Source of the DNA: Ditylenchus dipsaci
Lineage: Eukaryota > Nematoda > Chromadorea > Rhabditida > Anguinidae
Assembly: GCA_004194705.1 (NCBI GenBank)
Contig: SADC01001298.1
Coordinates: forward strand, 248,001 to 312,000
Length of the DNA stretch: 64,000 nt
Direction: 5' to 3'
A program made the translations under genes and the position numbers. This document shows positions 31,680-41,504 of the stretch, one piece after another; within the stretch, counting starts at the first letter, position 1, and every line of letters starts with the position of its first letter. Below the pieces are notes generated by a model. It did not search any database. It had not been told where the DNA came from and saw only the letters and a list, made by a program, of their open reading frames with translations.

Positions 31680-32440
31680 AGTGCATTGGGTCTGATTTAG
31701 GTCAAAATATTGTATCGGGATATTGGGTGTGTGCTTTTTGAAATATTGGGTATTGGGATTGGGTCTTCAACTGAAAATTGTGACTATTTGTAGTTCACTT
31801 TTCCAAATATGTTTAGAGTGTTTAGAGGAAGCAGAAAGTTTTCTCACTCACAATTTCAATTAGCTTTTGTTTTGTTCGGTCGCTCTTTGCCGGTCTATTC
31901 TTTTTGTTTTAGAAAATGGGCCATACTTTGGAAGATTGAGATCGAACGCGAAGAAGACGATCAATTGCTATTCACAAGCTGTCGCAGACCGATGTCCGGT
32001 GCAATGAATGCCATCATGTGGTCAAACATAGAAATTATAGGACTTCAAACCTCGAAAAGCACCTTGCAAAGAATCCAGTTCACTTCAAGAAGCTAGAAGA
32101 TGCCGAAAAGTCTACAAAGAAACAAACAAAGAGGCCTTTGTTTGGGAAAGCTTTTGTGAAATTTGTCGACTGTAGAAAAGCTACGTTTTTGGTCCGTGTT
32201 TCTGTTTTCTTTCCGTGCACAGTTGTAACTAAATGTTGTAGAGTCATCGCTTTTTAAAAATAATTCGGTATTGGGCTAATATATTGGGGTTTGTCATAAT
32301 ATTGTGTATTGTGATTAGGTTTCGAAATGGCCGAAAATATTGTATTGGGGTATTGGGTGGGTCCGTTTTGAAATATTTAGTATTGGTATTGGGTTCAAAA
32401 ATGGTCTAAATTGTATTGCGGTTTGGGTTCTAGAAAATCT
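31680..32440. mobile_element. hAT-like element with ATTGGGTATTGGG shoulders
   Basis: Both sides of a BED-finger frame carry degenerate 'gatattgggt', 'tattgggtattggg' repeats (31700-31780 and 32265-32420). The right edge, inverted, reads 'tagagctgtagat', a hAT-style end. The left end is unclear. Confidence 0.45.
31960..32257 (+). pseudogene. BED-type zinc finger of a hAT transposase
   Basis: BED fingers are DNA-binding domains at the N-terminus of hAT transposases. The frame reads LSQTDVRCNECHHVVKHRNY, then TSNLEKHLAKNPVHFKKL: CxxC, an aromatic Y, and H-x5-H with the characteristic TSNLxxHL. Basic sequence follows (EKSTKKQTKRPLFGKAFV) to a stop at 32255-32257. There is no catalytic domain, and an upstream stop blocks a longer start, so it is a fragment. 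Confidence 0.6.
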
Positions 32441-32475
32441 ACAGCTCTAATTCAATCTGCAATATTAGTTGAAAA

Positions 32476-32610
32476 ATGAGAAGCGAAGTGGTTAGCTTAT
32501 CGATCGTATCGGCGACTGCTTTGCCTATACGATATGGCGAATATGGGCTAAAAGTGATTTCTCCAGTCAAAGGTTCAACAATCCAGATTAATTTGGAAAG
32601 TATTCTTTAA
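32476..32610 (+). CDS. Short frame, possibly alpha-2-macroglobulin/TEP-like
   Basis: ATG to TAA, 44 residues: MRSEVVSLSIVSATALPIR, YGEYGLKVISPVKGST, IQINLESIL. The 'ALPxxxGxxxLKV' pattern recalls the region of thioester/alpha-2-macroglobulin proteins before the thioester domain, but this is one motif. It may be an exon or a chance frame. Confidence 0.25.
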   Translation: MRSEVVSLSIVSATALPIRYGEYGLKVISPVKGSTIQINLESIL

Positions 32611-32889
32611 TTTAATTTCTAAGCAGTCCAAATCCTTTAACAGGATTTTGAAAAAAACTCTGGCTGTCTAGTTTAGGCCGCTTTGCAGAATTTCGGTGAA
32701 AAAATCTCTCGGGTGCAATAAATGGTCACATCGCAATTATTTTCTGATATTCTGTTGATGGATTTAGATTTCTTAGGAGATTTCGTATACTAGGTTTGCT
32801 CAGAATATGAAAAATTATCTCAAATTGTAATTATTTTATTTATTTAAAACGAACAGAAAGAAGCCAACAGCGGGCAGAAAAAATGCAGA

Positions 32890-33045
32890 AAACACCTCTA
32901 AATGTATTATAGTTAAGAAATAGCGTATTTTTGTATTTTGTATGCAATAATTATAATATAATTTTTTCTGCGCAATGAAAAGTTTTTTCGCTTCGATAAA
33001 ATCAGCAATCGATAAACTGAGGTTATTCGAGTGCACTCTTTTCAT
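32890..33045 (-). repeat. Dispersed repeat family A, copy 2
   Basis: 'cttcgataaaatcagcaatc' and 'gagtgcactcttt' match copies at 2405, 36540 and 46840. Confidence 0.65.
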
Positions 33046-33085
33046 CCCTTTACTGTTTTAAATAGTAATTGTAATTATATTTAGT

Positions 33086-33291
33086 AAGTATAATCCACCT
33101 AAAAATTGAAAAAACAGAAAAACACAAAAATTGAAAAATCTTTTTCGGCTGTTTTTTCAATTTTTAGGTGGATTATAATTTTTTTGGGTTTCAATGATCA
33201 TTTAAATGAGGTACTCAAAAGTTCTTGCGCATATAATGGTACTAAAAGCTTGTTGAGATTCTGTCAAAATTTTCGAGCAGGACCCGGCTAG
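33086..33291. repeat. Short fold-back and trailing open frame
   Basis: 33086-33178 is a fold-back: 'ataatccacctaaaaattga' and its inverse. After it, a frame reads FNDHLNEVLKSSCAYNG, LLRFCQNFRAGPG and stops at 33291; coding is possible but unsupported. Confidence 0.45.
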
Positions 33292-33378
33292 CTGAAGCTA
33301 TGCATTAACCGGTCGTGAACTACCCTAGTTTTAAACATAGTTCTTCATTTTTTTCTTTTATCCGTCAAGTTGAAGTAT

Positions 33379-33783
33379 TAGGTTGATGCATAAATTTTTA
33401 CGGTTTTTTTAAACTAATGATTAAGCGTAAAAATTATTTCAAAAAATTGTTCTTAAAACACTATTGTGTAGCTCTGTTATTCCTCTTCAAAATGTGTTTT
33501 GGTATTTTTAAAACGGATTATTTTAAAAACTTCGGCATTTGGATCCGAACAATGGTGATTACATAATGGCTAGTTACACGTATTACATTACATTACACAT
33601 TACATTACACGTGTTACACGTACGCACTTTACAAAAAAAAATTTCTTAAAAAATAACCGAAATCCAAGTTTTTCTACAAAAAAAAATTGAAAAAAGCTGA
33701 TGTTTTTAAAATAATCCAAAAAATACCAAAACACATTTTAAAGTGGAATGACAGAGCTACACAATAATGTTTTAAGAACACTG
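33379..33783. repeat. Fold-back repeat near a mariner-like end
   Basis: 'tgttcttaaaacactattgt' (33448) pairs with 'acaataatgttttaagaaca' (33780), with 'aatgtgttttggtattttt' inside. 'ttaggttgatgcataaattt' at 33380 resembles a mariner terminus, but no partner was found. 'cattacattacac' repeats lie at 33575-33615. Confidence 0.5.
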
Positions 33784-33844
33784 AAATTGAGTAAATTCCA
33801 ACACTTGAAACAAAGAGACTAATAGTCACTTGGGCCTAAAACAG

Positions 33845-33990
33845 GCCGAAGACAGGCTGTGTGCCTAAATAGGCACAAGGGACTAATAGGCCCAATGGGC
33901 CTAAATAGGCCAAAATAGGCCCATTTTGAGCCTATTTCAATAAGGGATAGGCACAAATGCTCATCCCTGCATCCAAGTACATACCCTTGG
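33845..33990. repeat. AATAGGCCC degenerate repeat
   Basis: 'aataggc' occurs about eight times in both orientations; the tract ends near 'ggataggcacaaatgctcat'. Possibly a hAT MITE interior. Confidence 0.45.
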
Positions 33991-34073
33991 CCATTTCCAA
34001 GTACAAGTACATTTAGAGCACTCTGATGAAAAAGCTTGAGAGCAATGCTGACCGATACATACAGTTTTCACTT

Positions 34074-34141
34074 TACAGTCCACTCTCGATAAACAACACC
34101 CCTGGGGGCCAGCTGGCGTGCCGGTTTATCGAAAGTAAGTT
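34074..34141. repeat. CAGTC-type MITE fragment
   Basis: 'tacagtccactctcgataaa' followed by 'ccggtttatcgaaagt', a minimal inverted pair. Confidence 0.5.
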
Positions 34142-34279
34142 TTGGCTAATTTCCTTTTGGGCCAGCCAAATCATGCTCTTCTTCATTGAAATCGTCGCCA
34201 AAACATTGTCGAGCCGCTCAAAGTTTTCGGAGACCGTATGTGTAGTGATACTAAACAAGTTAATATCGTACATGACACT

Positions 34280-34870
34280 TACAAAATAAAAATAAAATAA
34301 ACCTAAGTAAAGCAGGAAACTTGCTCGTTTCTGCCATCCATCACTTGTAATTGAGAATAACCATTCCCGATTTGCTGCACGATACCCTGCTTGATATCAT
34401 CGGCCATCTGCGGAATGACTTCTCGAACAAAATGTCAACGTCCATATACCCACAAGTCGCATACATAAAAGTCTTTCAATTTCAGAAATACAAATGGTCA
34501 CTTGAAGATCTGGATAAGCTTTTTTCGTGCGTGACTGAACATCCTCGTCATCAAAGAAACTCATACTGGCATTTTGACGGACCATTATTTTGACCAATTC
34601 CTCATCCATAGCGGGCCGCTTGTCGTCCACATGCTGCTTCTGACCAAAGGATGAAGTGATTTTCGGCGCCTAAACATTTATAAACATAAAACGCCTTCAG
34701 CCGTTACAAAAATATTACATTGCTTTGCTCATCATTGCCGGATTCGTACTTCAACTCTTCAGCGTGCCCTTTCTTTTGATGATGCTTGATCATATTCGAG
34801 GTAGATGAATCCTTTGGAACCTCTAGAAGATCTCTGCATTCGAGACATCCGCGCTTTTGCTCGCCTTTGA
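34280..34870 (-). CDS. BED-finger hAT transposase-like gene
   Basis: Exon 1 (34870-34719) reads KGEQKRGCLECRDLLEV, PKDSSTSNMIKHHQKKGH: a complete BED zinc finger (CxxC...HxxxxxH). A 49-nt intron (34670-34718, GTAATA...GTTTAG) is in phase 0. Exon 2 continues APKITSSFGQKQHVDD, KRPAMDEELVKIMVRQNAS, FFDDEDVQSRTKKAYPDL, the usual hAT linker before the catalytic core. Further down, in another frame, ITSDGWQKRASFLLYLG matches the first catalytic 'T-D-G-W' block of hAT DDE domains. Later text (VSENFERLDNVLATIS, 34225-34180) may be more of the core. No TIRs were found around it, so it could be a decayed transposon or a domesticated gene. A CAGTC fragment (34074-34141) cuts the 3' side. Confidence 0.55.
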
Positions 34871-35039
34871 CTGTATTTACGTCGAAGAACTTTCAGATAC
34901 TTGCTGTTTGACGCGGCATTGCTTCTAGAAACATTTCAATTGGAGAATGCAAAGCGATATAGCAAACAAAAGTTAAACTTTGAACTTAAATTAACTTTCA
35001 AGTTGAAGGTTTCAATTTTCTAAGCGATTCTATTCAATG

Positions 35040-35185
35040 CTTATTTGGAACCGGAACCGGTCGGTTCCTGGACCCGGTTCTCGGTTCTTCCGGTTCCTGG
35101 ACATCCGGTTCTCGGTTCGGGTAATTTCACCAAAATGCCTTCGGTTCGGTTCCCGGTTCGGGTACCCGACCGCGTCCAACCCTAA
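35040..35185. repeat. GGTTC/CCGG degenerate repeat, hAT-like end
   Basis: 'ccggttctcggttc' and 'cggttcggttcccggttcgg' units, ending 'gcgtccaaccctaa', which is the inverse of a TTAGGGTTGG hAT-type terminus. Confidence 0.45.
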
Positions 35186-35234
35186 TTTTTACCTTGCATT
35201 TTGTGCTTAAAATATTTACATCTCGTTTATTTCA

Positions 35235-35830
35235 ATCTGATTATGGGCAATGCGGAGCATTGGAGCCGGCAATTTTTCGTCGCTGAAGAGAATAAGTTCG
35301 AATGCGAATTCTTTAGTGCTAAGTATCGAGAAAAAAACAACTGCAATGGCATATGATCTCAACGTAATTGCAATTTCCTTGTTTTCAGAATCAGTGCGAG
35401 AAGATCGGTTTAGAAACTATAACTGTACATAAAATAACTATACATAACTATACTTAAAACTATCAACAAACTGGCAGGGATCAAGCAGAAGCTTGAAGAG
35501 CCTCTATCAAAAGTCGCCGGAGTTAAGAGATCGCCTTTTTCATCATCTCTAGTCTCTTCGCCAAGTATCGCAAACGACTTCGATCGCATCTCAGAGGGGG
35601 AGCAGGACGAGTTCGACATTTGCTGACAAGGGTAATTTTTCGAAATTTTTCACTATGTACAGCTTTATTTTGAGGCGTTTGCTAATGGAATATCCAGGGA
35701 ATAAAATGAAGCAGAAGCGAACAAGAAATAGAAGCCCTTGAGGAAAGTAGCGAAATAGATGACTTGCGTTTGAGGATGATGTTTTGTCTGAGATCGATTA
35801 GTTTGTTATACTTTATATTATCAATAAAAA
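35235..35830 (+). CDS. Unrecognised gene 3' region
   Basis: Several open pieces on one strand: EHWSRQFFVAEENKFECEFF (35255-35325); after a TTTTCAG acceptor (35387), NQCEKIGLETITVHK; then an uninterrupted piece INKLAGIKQKLEEPLSKVAG, VKRSPFSSSLVSSPSIAND, FDRISEGEQDEFDIC ending TGA at 35624-35626; then SEQEIEALEESSEIDDLR and FEDDVLSEID before TAG near 35791. The products are Ser-rich and acidic. AATAAAA at 35822 could be a polyadenylation signal. Frames do not join cleanly; function unknown. Confidence 0.3.
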
Positions 35831-35889
35831 TTGAAATGTGGGCAAAGGATCGAATTTTTTTGAAACCCAATGCTAACTAACCCTATGCC

Positions 35890-36297
35890 TAACTAATGAT
35901 CAGTTGTGGTGTTATTTGTCGTTTTTGTGGTGTTATTCAAAAATTCTTCATAGTGATCAGTTAGCAATTTATTAAAATTCACTTAATGCGTTATCGAAGC
36001 GAAAATGACCGGCACCATAGTGCTCAGAACATGCTGTTTTTCACTTTTGACACAAATAACTGCACTCGGGTCGCACAAACACTTCGTCGAAAATTGAGCA
36101 AATTTAAAAATGATTTATTGTACTATATGAGAAAAAATAATGTTAATTACCAAATACTTTGCCTTTTTCGTCTTGCCTCCATTAACCTTTTTCGAATGTT
36201 TATCTTCAAAAAGGTGCAGCATTAAATTCACTCTCTGATGCACTATAACTCAAGAAGCTGCATGCTGTTTTTGACCATTACGGCATTTTTTCGAGAA
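35890..36297. other. No firm feature
   Basis: One open frame (35986-36225, +; RYRSENDRHHSAQNMLFF) has ordinary composition but no domain or splice context. Nothing else is seen. Confidence 0.2.
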
Positions 36298-37233
36298 AGT
36301 TCACTACAGATTGCGCTCGTTAAAAAAGCTACTTATTCTGCGCTGAGCAGGATTTTAAACGACTTTGCGTCATTGAATTTGCCCGAATTATAATTTTTCA
36401 AGACAAGTACTGGTTTTCTGAGTGATCAACTTCGAAAGACCACACTTTGGCAAATTTTCGACAAAAGCTGGCCATATTTGCTGATCATGGAAATCACTTT
36501 TTAATGTGCTATAGTTAAACAAATACTTTTTGACTGAATCAAATTAAAAAGGCGCGTTTTTGTGTTTCAGTCATATGTGCAAAGCACAGGCATAATAGGC
36601 AATAGAAAGTTTTTTTTGGCTTCGATAAAATCAGCAATCGCTAAACTAAGGTCATTCAAGTGCACTCTTTTATATATTTTTTTTCAAGCATGCGTGTGTA
36701 AGGTGGGCAAAAAAACTGTCGTGTTTGCAAATATTTACACTTTTGATCATGCCCACTGTATTTTTAGTCTTTTTTTGTATTATTTCCTTGACGGATGTCC
36801 TCAGTGCAAACAAAAACAGTATGTTAATCGCAAAATAATTTGAGTTGCTTTGCCAAAAATCTTTTGCTTTCTTGATAATTATCTGCAAAGGACATTAAAG
36901 TGCAGAAGAGAATAAAGTTAGTCGAACGTATAGCTGTCTGCAAAACATTTGTCTGTACTTGCTTTTTTTTTGAATTTTTATTTTTGCCAAGTAAGGAATT
37001 AAAAGATTGCCATAAAAACATTGATTTCTTAATTTTTTTAATTCTATTATTTTTCACGTTTTATTTATAGCAAAGGTCATTTTTATTACCTTACCACCTT
37101 TCAGGATTGGTTTTAAAATTCACTACAGATTGTAAAGTTTTGTGCTCCTTAAAAAAGCCACTCATTTTGCGCCAAACAGGATTTTGAACGACTGTGCATC
37201 ATTAAATTTTACCGAAGTATAAATTTTTTTTAA
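36298..37233 (-). repeat. Dispersed repeat family A, long copy with direct flanking repeats
   Basis: The core (about 36540-37120) is an inverted, longer version of 2405-2660 and 46840-47220. It is bracketed by two direct copies of about 105 bp, 36298-36403 and 37122-37233 ('ttcactacagattg', 'caggattttaaacgact'/'caggattttgaacgact'). Confidence 0.7.
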
Positions 37234-37326
37234 GACAAATAAGCGGTTGTTAAAATGGCAAAATGATTTGAAAATAATTTGTCGCCTTTACTCGGTTAAT
37301 GAAAAATCACATATAAATTTTATGTT

Positions 37327-37433
37327 GCCGGTGCCGGTGCGGACCGAAAAATGCCTGCACCAGCACCCGCACCGGCACCGACACCACGAATTCCCGCACC
37401 GCACCGATGCGGCACCGGTGCCGTTACACCACT
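37327..37433. repeat. GCACCGG tract with hAT-style end
   Basis: 'ggtgccggtgcgg', 'gcacccgcaccggcacc' and similar, ending 'gttacaccactg', the inverse of a CAGTGGTGTAAC terminus. A relative of 11762-13408. Confidence 0.55.
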
Positions 37434-37666
37434 GCTTGCAATTTACGAAATTTTACCATCCAACCTAATTTTGTCAATGATGTTTTCAAATTATTTTCCG
37501 TGCGCACAGAATATTTTGATTACTTTATAACCTGACGATCACAATCGGGGGTCCAAGTCGAGATTGAAGTCGACATGTGGTCACAAATTATCCGCGGGTT
37601 TTTTTTATATTTTCGTCATCTCTTGCTACTAACTAGACTTTTTTAATTAAAAAATAGCTAAGAACA

Positions 37667-37868
37667 CAGTGCTCGGAAATCAAAATTTTCAAAAAAAGGA
37701 CATTTTGGTAAAAGGAAGGAATTTGGTCAAAAAAAGCCATTTTATCCAGTGCATATTGATTTTTGAGCAACTAAAATAAAGATTTTGACCTAAAACCTTA
37801 AAAATTCTAAAGATTTCGGATCTCAAATAAATTACAAATCTTTAAATAAAAGACGTTTCCGAGCCCTG
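37667..37868. mobile_element. hAT-like MITE, GACATTTT family
   Basis: Ends 'cagtgctcggaaa' and 'tttccgagccctg'; flanks 'taagaaca'/'taagaatt' agree at 6 of 8. The interior 'ccattttatccagtg' and 'ataaagattttgac' is shared with 59537-59739 and 63292-63500. Confidence 0.75.
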
Positions 37869-38007
37869 TAAGAATTAAAGCTTTTGTCAGTGATCGTATG
37901 TGAGCCGAAACATCAAAAAATAAATAAAAAATGTGCTGAGAAATCAGCGAAAAATTTTAAATTGCATTTTTATTATGTCAAAATTTCACCATTCATCAAA
38001 TTGCACC

Positions 38008-38075
38008 ACTTAACGGGTATGCTCTCCACCAATGGAAATATTTTGAAAGACGGGTACCAGGTCAATTCGAAAAAT
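38008..38075 (-). repeat. Fragment of the 60275-60598 element
   Basis: 'gacgggtaccaggtcaattc' and 'cttaacgggtatgctctcc' are the inverse of the right part of that element. Confidence 0.65.
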
Positions 38076-38089
38076 TAGTGGGGCAGTTT

Positions 38090-38205
38090 TTTCTGGGCTA
38101 CTTTTTTGCAGCGGATTTCCTTTTTTTGCAGCTGATTCAGTTTTTTGGCAGCAGGTTTGGGTTGCAGCTGATTTACTTTTTTTTGCAGCTGATTAAATTT
38201 TCTGT
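38090..38205. repeat. TTTTTTGCAGCTGATT tandem repeat
   Basis: Five degenerate copies of 'tttttttgcagctgatt' lie head to tail. Confidence 0.65.
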
Positions 38206-38289
38206 CCAAGACCAACCAAAATTTTGCAAGAATTCAAATTTTTTAGTCAGAAAATAGCTTGGATCCCTCAGAATCCACCCGGAACGGCC

Positions 38290-38555
38290 AGAAGCCCCTG
38301 AAAGTTGGTTTTTTGAGGGGTAATCTGGGGGAAATGAAGTTTTCTCGAAAGATCAATTGAGCGGATCAGAATTCCCTTTCAATCGACTTAATTGCTCAAA
38401 ATTCCACCCTGAACCACTCCCGACCCCAATAACCTAGATTTCTGAGCAATAAAGCCGATCGGACTGGGATTCTGATCCGCGCAATCGATTTTTCGCGAAA
38501 GTATATTTCCCTTCAAATTACTTTTCAAAAAACCAACTTTCAGGGGCGTCTGGCT
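38290..38555. repeat. Fold-back repeat, about 100-bp arms
   Basis: 'cagaagcccctgaaagttgg' pairs with 'ccaactttcaggggcgtctg'; 'gagcggatcagaattcc' pairs with 'gggattctgatccgcg'. Confidence 0.7.
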
Positions 38556-38563
38556 TTTACATA

Positions 38564-38705
38564 TACAGTCGACTCTTTATATAACATAAAACTCCTCATA
38601 ACAAAATCCCGGAACCGATTTGGTTGGTCGCCCCTAAATTAAGCCAAATAGACTCTCTATAAAAGCATAATTCTACATAACATAAAACTCTTTATAACAT
38701 AAGTC
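38564..38705. repeat. CAGTC-type MITE end, TATAACATAA subfamily
   Basis: 'tacagtcgactctttatata' followed by repeated 'ataacataaaactc' units. The right end is not defined. Confidence 0.5.
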
Positions 38706-38800
38706 CACTGACGTTACTAGGAATCATCATTAAAATTCCAATGGATATATTTTTTTGTTAGAAAACTTCAACTTTTTATATTTCAGATAATTTTTAGAAA

Positions 38801-38997
38801 ATGTTTCGATGCAATATCTGCATTCAGAGTATCTTGTACTCTACTCTAGATAAGCTAGAAATACATTTGGCTAATGATCACTTTAAATTAAATGTATATG
38901 AATGCACCTACTGTGCTTACGCGAAATTCCAACTGAAAACACTTTAGTGGAGCATTATAACAATATGCACAAAATAGACTCAAATATAGAGGTTTGA
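38801..38997 (+). CDS. C2H2 zinc-finger exon, two fingers
   Basis: Likely nucleic-acid binding. It follows an 'atttcag' acceptor, with ATG at 38801. Finger 1: CNICIQSILYSTLDKLEIH then LANDH (C-x2-C-x14-H-x4-H). Finger 2: YECTYCAYAKFQLKT, then, after adding one T in a TTT run near 38945, LVEHYNNMH (C-x2-C, H-x4-H). It ends at TGA 38995-38997 or at a GTTTGA donor just before. Without the correction, the frame stops at TAG inside finger 2. Neighbouring exons are not identified. Confidence 0.6.
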
Positions 38998-39054
38998 CAT
39001 TTTAAATTAAAAAAAAACCAATTTTAGAAAAATGGAAATCAAGCCTTAAAAAGA

Positions 39055-39230
39055 CTTATTTGAATGCTGAGATATGATTTTTTGAAAAAATGTCAATTAA
39101 AAAAATGACCGAAATCCGAAAATTTGGTAAAAAGCTTAGATTTTGGTCATTTTTTTTAATTGACTTTTTTAAAAGGTCATATCTCAGGCTGAGGTATGAC
39201 CTTTCTGAGATTCTCAGCATTCGAATCCTC
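39055..39230. repeat. Fold-back repeat
   Basis: 'gaatgctgagatatga' and 'tgaccgaaatccgaaaat' on the left pair with 'ttagattttggtca' and 'tcatatctcagg' on the right; the outer copy 'gagattctcagcattc' is also inverted. Confidence 0.55.
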
Positions 39231-39442
39231 AAAGATCATTGTGCAAAATAAATTTTGTAGCTCTTAATTGCGCTACAGCGTAGTGCTAAGATGTCAATAT
39301 AACGCTTGAAATTTTATGCAACCTTTTAACAGTGAAACGGATTAATTGATGCCCAACTTTTTAAAAAATAACCTTCCGTGAATGCTTTAATTAAAGCCAA
39401 TGCTCTTAATTAGAAAACACAAATCCCCAAGCAGTTTGTGAC

Positions 39443-39538
39443 TGGTGATTAAACCTTAACCTCACCTCAACCTGAGCTCATCCTCAACTCAACCGTAAAC
39501 TCAACCTCATCCTCAATTTCAACCTAAACTCAACCTCT
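39443..39538. repeat. CTCAACC tandem repeat
   Basis: 'cctcaacct', 'actcaaccg', 'tcaacctcatcctcaa' repeat with a period of about six or twelve bases. No gene is seen in 39539-39859. Confidence 0.65.
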
Positions 39539-39859
39539 CTAATACTCCTATGTATGTTGGTTTACCTTGGAAGACCAAGGCAAAAAGTCAAAATTTTGGT
39601 CAACATTTTTCTCAAAAATTCCTTCCGCCACCTAAAAACATCTTTTCTAGCCGAATAACGACCCGAGAAGCACAAAAAATTGCTCAAAACACGTTTTTGA
39701 GAAAGTAGAGTATTAGGTAGTCTGGATGCCCTTTTATTCTACCACCCTCCCTATACAGCACTTATTCCATTAAAAATTCAAAAGGCGACAATTGAAATTT
39801 TTCAAATTTTGACTAAAAAACCATGATATTTCACTGTGTTTCGAAAAAAGTTGGCTTTC

Positions 39860-39991
39860 TCATGAATTCGGGGCTGAGAAACACGAATATGAGGTTATCT
39901 CTTTCATCTGAGCACTCTGCGTGGGGTCGGATTCTATACTCAAGCCATCTTTTGCACGAATCAATTCGTAACAATCATCGTCTATTAAATT
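39860..39991 (-). CDS. Unrecognised exon-like frame
   Basis: 43 codons, open to TGA at 39860-39862: LIDDDCYELIRAKDGLSIE, SDPTQSAQMKEITSYSC, FSAPNS. Balanced, acidic composition unlike the surrounding AT-rich DNA argues for coding. Splice sites are not identified. Confidence 0.3.
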   Translation of the reverse strand, partial: NLIDDDCYELIRAKDGLSIESDPTQSAQMKEITSYSCFSAPNS

Positions 39992-40167
39992 TTAAATTTT
40001 TTATTTTTTTCACAAAAATTCAAAGATGAGACGAATTACGAAATAGTCAATTATTCACATTCAAATCAGTATTAATTTGCCATTTTCTTCCAAAGCGAAA
40101 ATTTCGGTTAGCTAAAAGATAAAAAATATATTGAATGCTATTATTTTTAATTATAAAATTTTTTCAG

Positions 40168-40652
40168 ATAAAATACGTATTAGATCTTTATCTATAAAAA
40201 CAAGGCACAAATTCGTGATTGCCTTAACAAATCTGCCGTTGTTCCTAGACAGGAATACTAAATAAGGAAGAAATATTTCCAAAGACACGTATAAAAAGCA
40301 TATCCATTCAAGAAAATGACATTTTGTGGGAGGAAACAGAAAAGGTCAGACTAAGCAGACAACCACTAGTTCTCCCTTGTTATGTCAGAAAGAAGACGTC
40401 TCTGAACATTACCAATATTATACCCATTTAATACACAACCTTCTGTTTCTTCGTTGCCAATGCCAATAAACAGTGAACCAATTATGAACTTTCTTGGATG
40501 TACACCTGGAAAACAAACTGACGAACAAAAAAAGCAGGTGATATTTTTTAGAGCAACATCGTCCGAAACTGGAAGAAACTCAAGACAGAATAGAAAATTT
40601 GGTAGAATATTACCTCAATTTACAACTTTATCGCCGTGATTCTCAGTTCTAA
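40168..40652 (+). CDS. Unrecognised terminal exon, about 160 residues
   Basis: Starts after a strong 'attttttcag' acceptor and ends at TAA 40650-40652. Reads KTRHKFVIALTNLPLFLDR, KEEIFPKTRIKSISIQEND, LWEETEKVRLSRQPLVLPC, YVRKKTSLNITNIIP, SSLPMPINSEPIMNFLG, CTPGKQTDEQKKQ, EQHRPKLEETQDRIENLV, EYYLNLQLYRRDSQF. Three breaks occur, each at a homopolymer (AAA at 40261, CCC at 40421, TTTTTT at 40545), and each is repaired by removing one base. The result is a long uninterrupted frame, which is unlikely by chance. No family recognised. Confidence 0.5.
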
Positions 40653-40774
40653 AACAGCAACTAAAGTAAGCTTTGAAAAAATTGAAAAAAAAAACAAATG
40701 ACTCGAACTTGAGAACTGCATTTTTGAAAACTTTCTATCTAAAACAACTGGGAGAACAAGGCAAAGTTTTGTGA

Positions 40775-41205
40775 AGCCCCATTCATACTCCGCGGGACAT
40801 GGGACAATTGTTCAAACACGTTTTTGTCTCTATCTCGGTTCCCAGCCACCATTTTTCACTACTTTTAATAAATCCACAAGAGAACATACCATGCTCTACA
40901 GCATTAAGATAACAGATTTGCCATGATCAGTATCGAAAACGGTTTTTAGGCTGTCCCGCAGGTCAATGTCCCGTGGGACAAATCCCTATATTTGTACCGC
41001 GGGACATTGACCTGCGGGACAGCCTAAAAACCGTTTTCGATACTGATCATGGCAAATCTGTTATCATTATGTTGTAGAGCATGGTCTGTTCCCCTGTAGT
41101 TCTATTAAAGTACTGAAAAATGATAGATGGGAGCCGAGATAGAGACAAAAACGTGTTTGAAAAATTGTCCCGTGTCCGCGAGAGTATGAATAGGGCTTGA
41201 GAAAG
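40775..41205. repeat. Large fold-back repeat, about 205-bp arms
   Basis: Nearly perfect arms meet at 40990-41000 ('aatccctatatttg'). The inner arms read 'ctgtcccgcaggtcaatgtc' and inverse; the outer arms read 'aacacgtttttgtctctatc' and inverse. Frames on either strand through it are not genes. Confidence 0.8.
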
Positions 41206-41234
41206 ACAAAAAAATTCACATGGGGACCAAGGCA

Positions 41235-41504
41235 TAATTTTTTGGAGTCTTTTCTTTTTAAAATTCGGTAAAAGTTTTTGGAAATGGGGGTAAAGTTGTG
41301 ATTTTTATAACTTATCATTAATTTTGCACATTTAAAATAAGCCGCTATTCTCAACTTTTTTTTACTTCAAATCAGCAATAAGTCATCAACACGGGAAAGG
41401 CGGTGTGTACTAAACTTAGCGCTTTGTGCAGAATTTCACGCTAACACTATAACTGAAATTTTTTGAAAAGAGGAGAGATTCCAACAATAAAACAGCATTC
41501 CAAC
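41235..41504. other. No firm feature
   Basis: A weak antisense frame (RIAAYFKCAKLMISYKN) and a copy of the 'tgtgcagaatttcacgct' repeat shared with 17755, 18220, 31485 and 54820 are all that is seen. Confidence 0.25.

Noticed and set aside
39443..39538. Telomere-like repeat
   Set aside because: The unit is an irregular CTCAACC/CTCATC, not a regular telomeric array.
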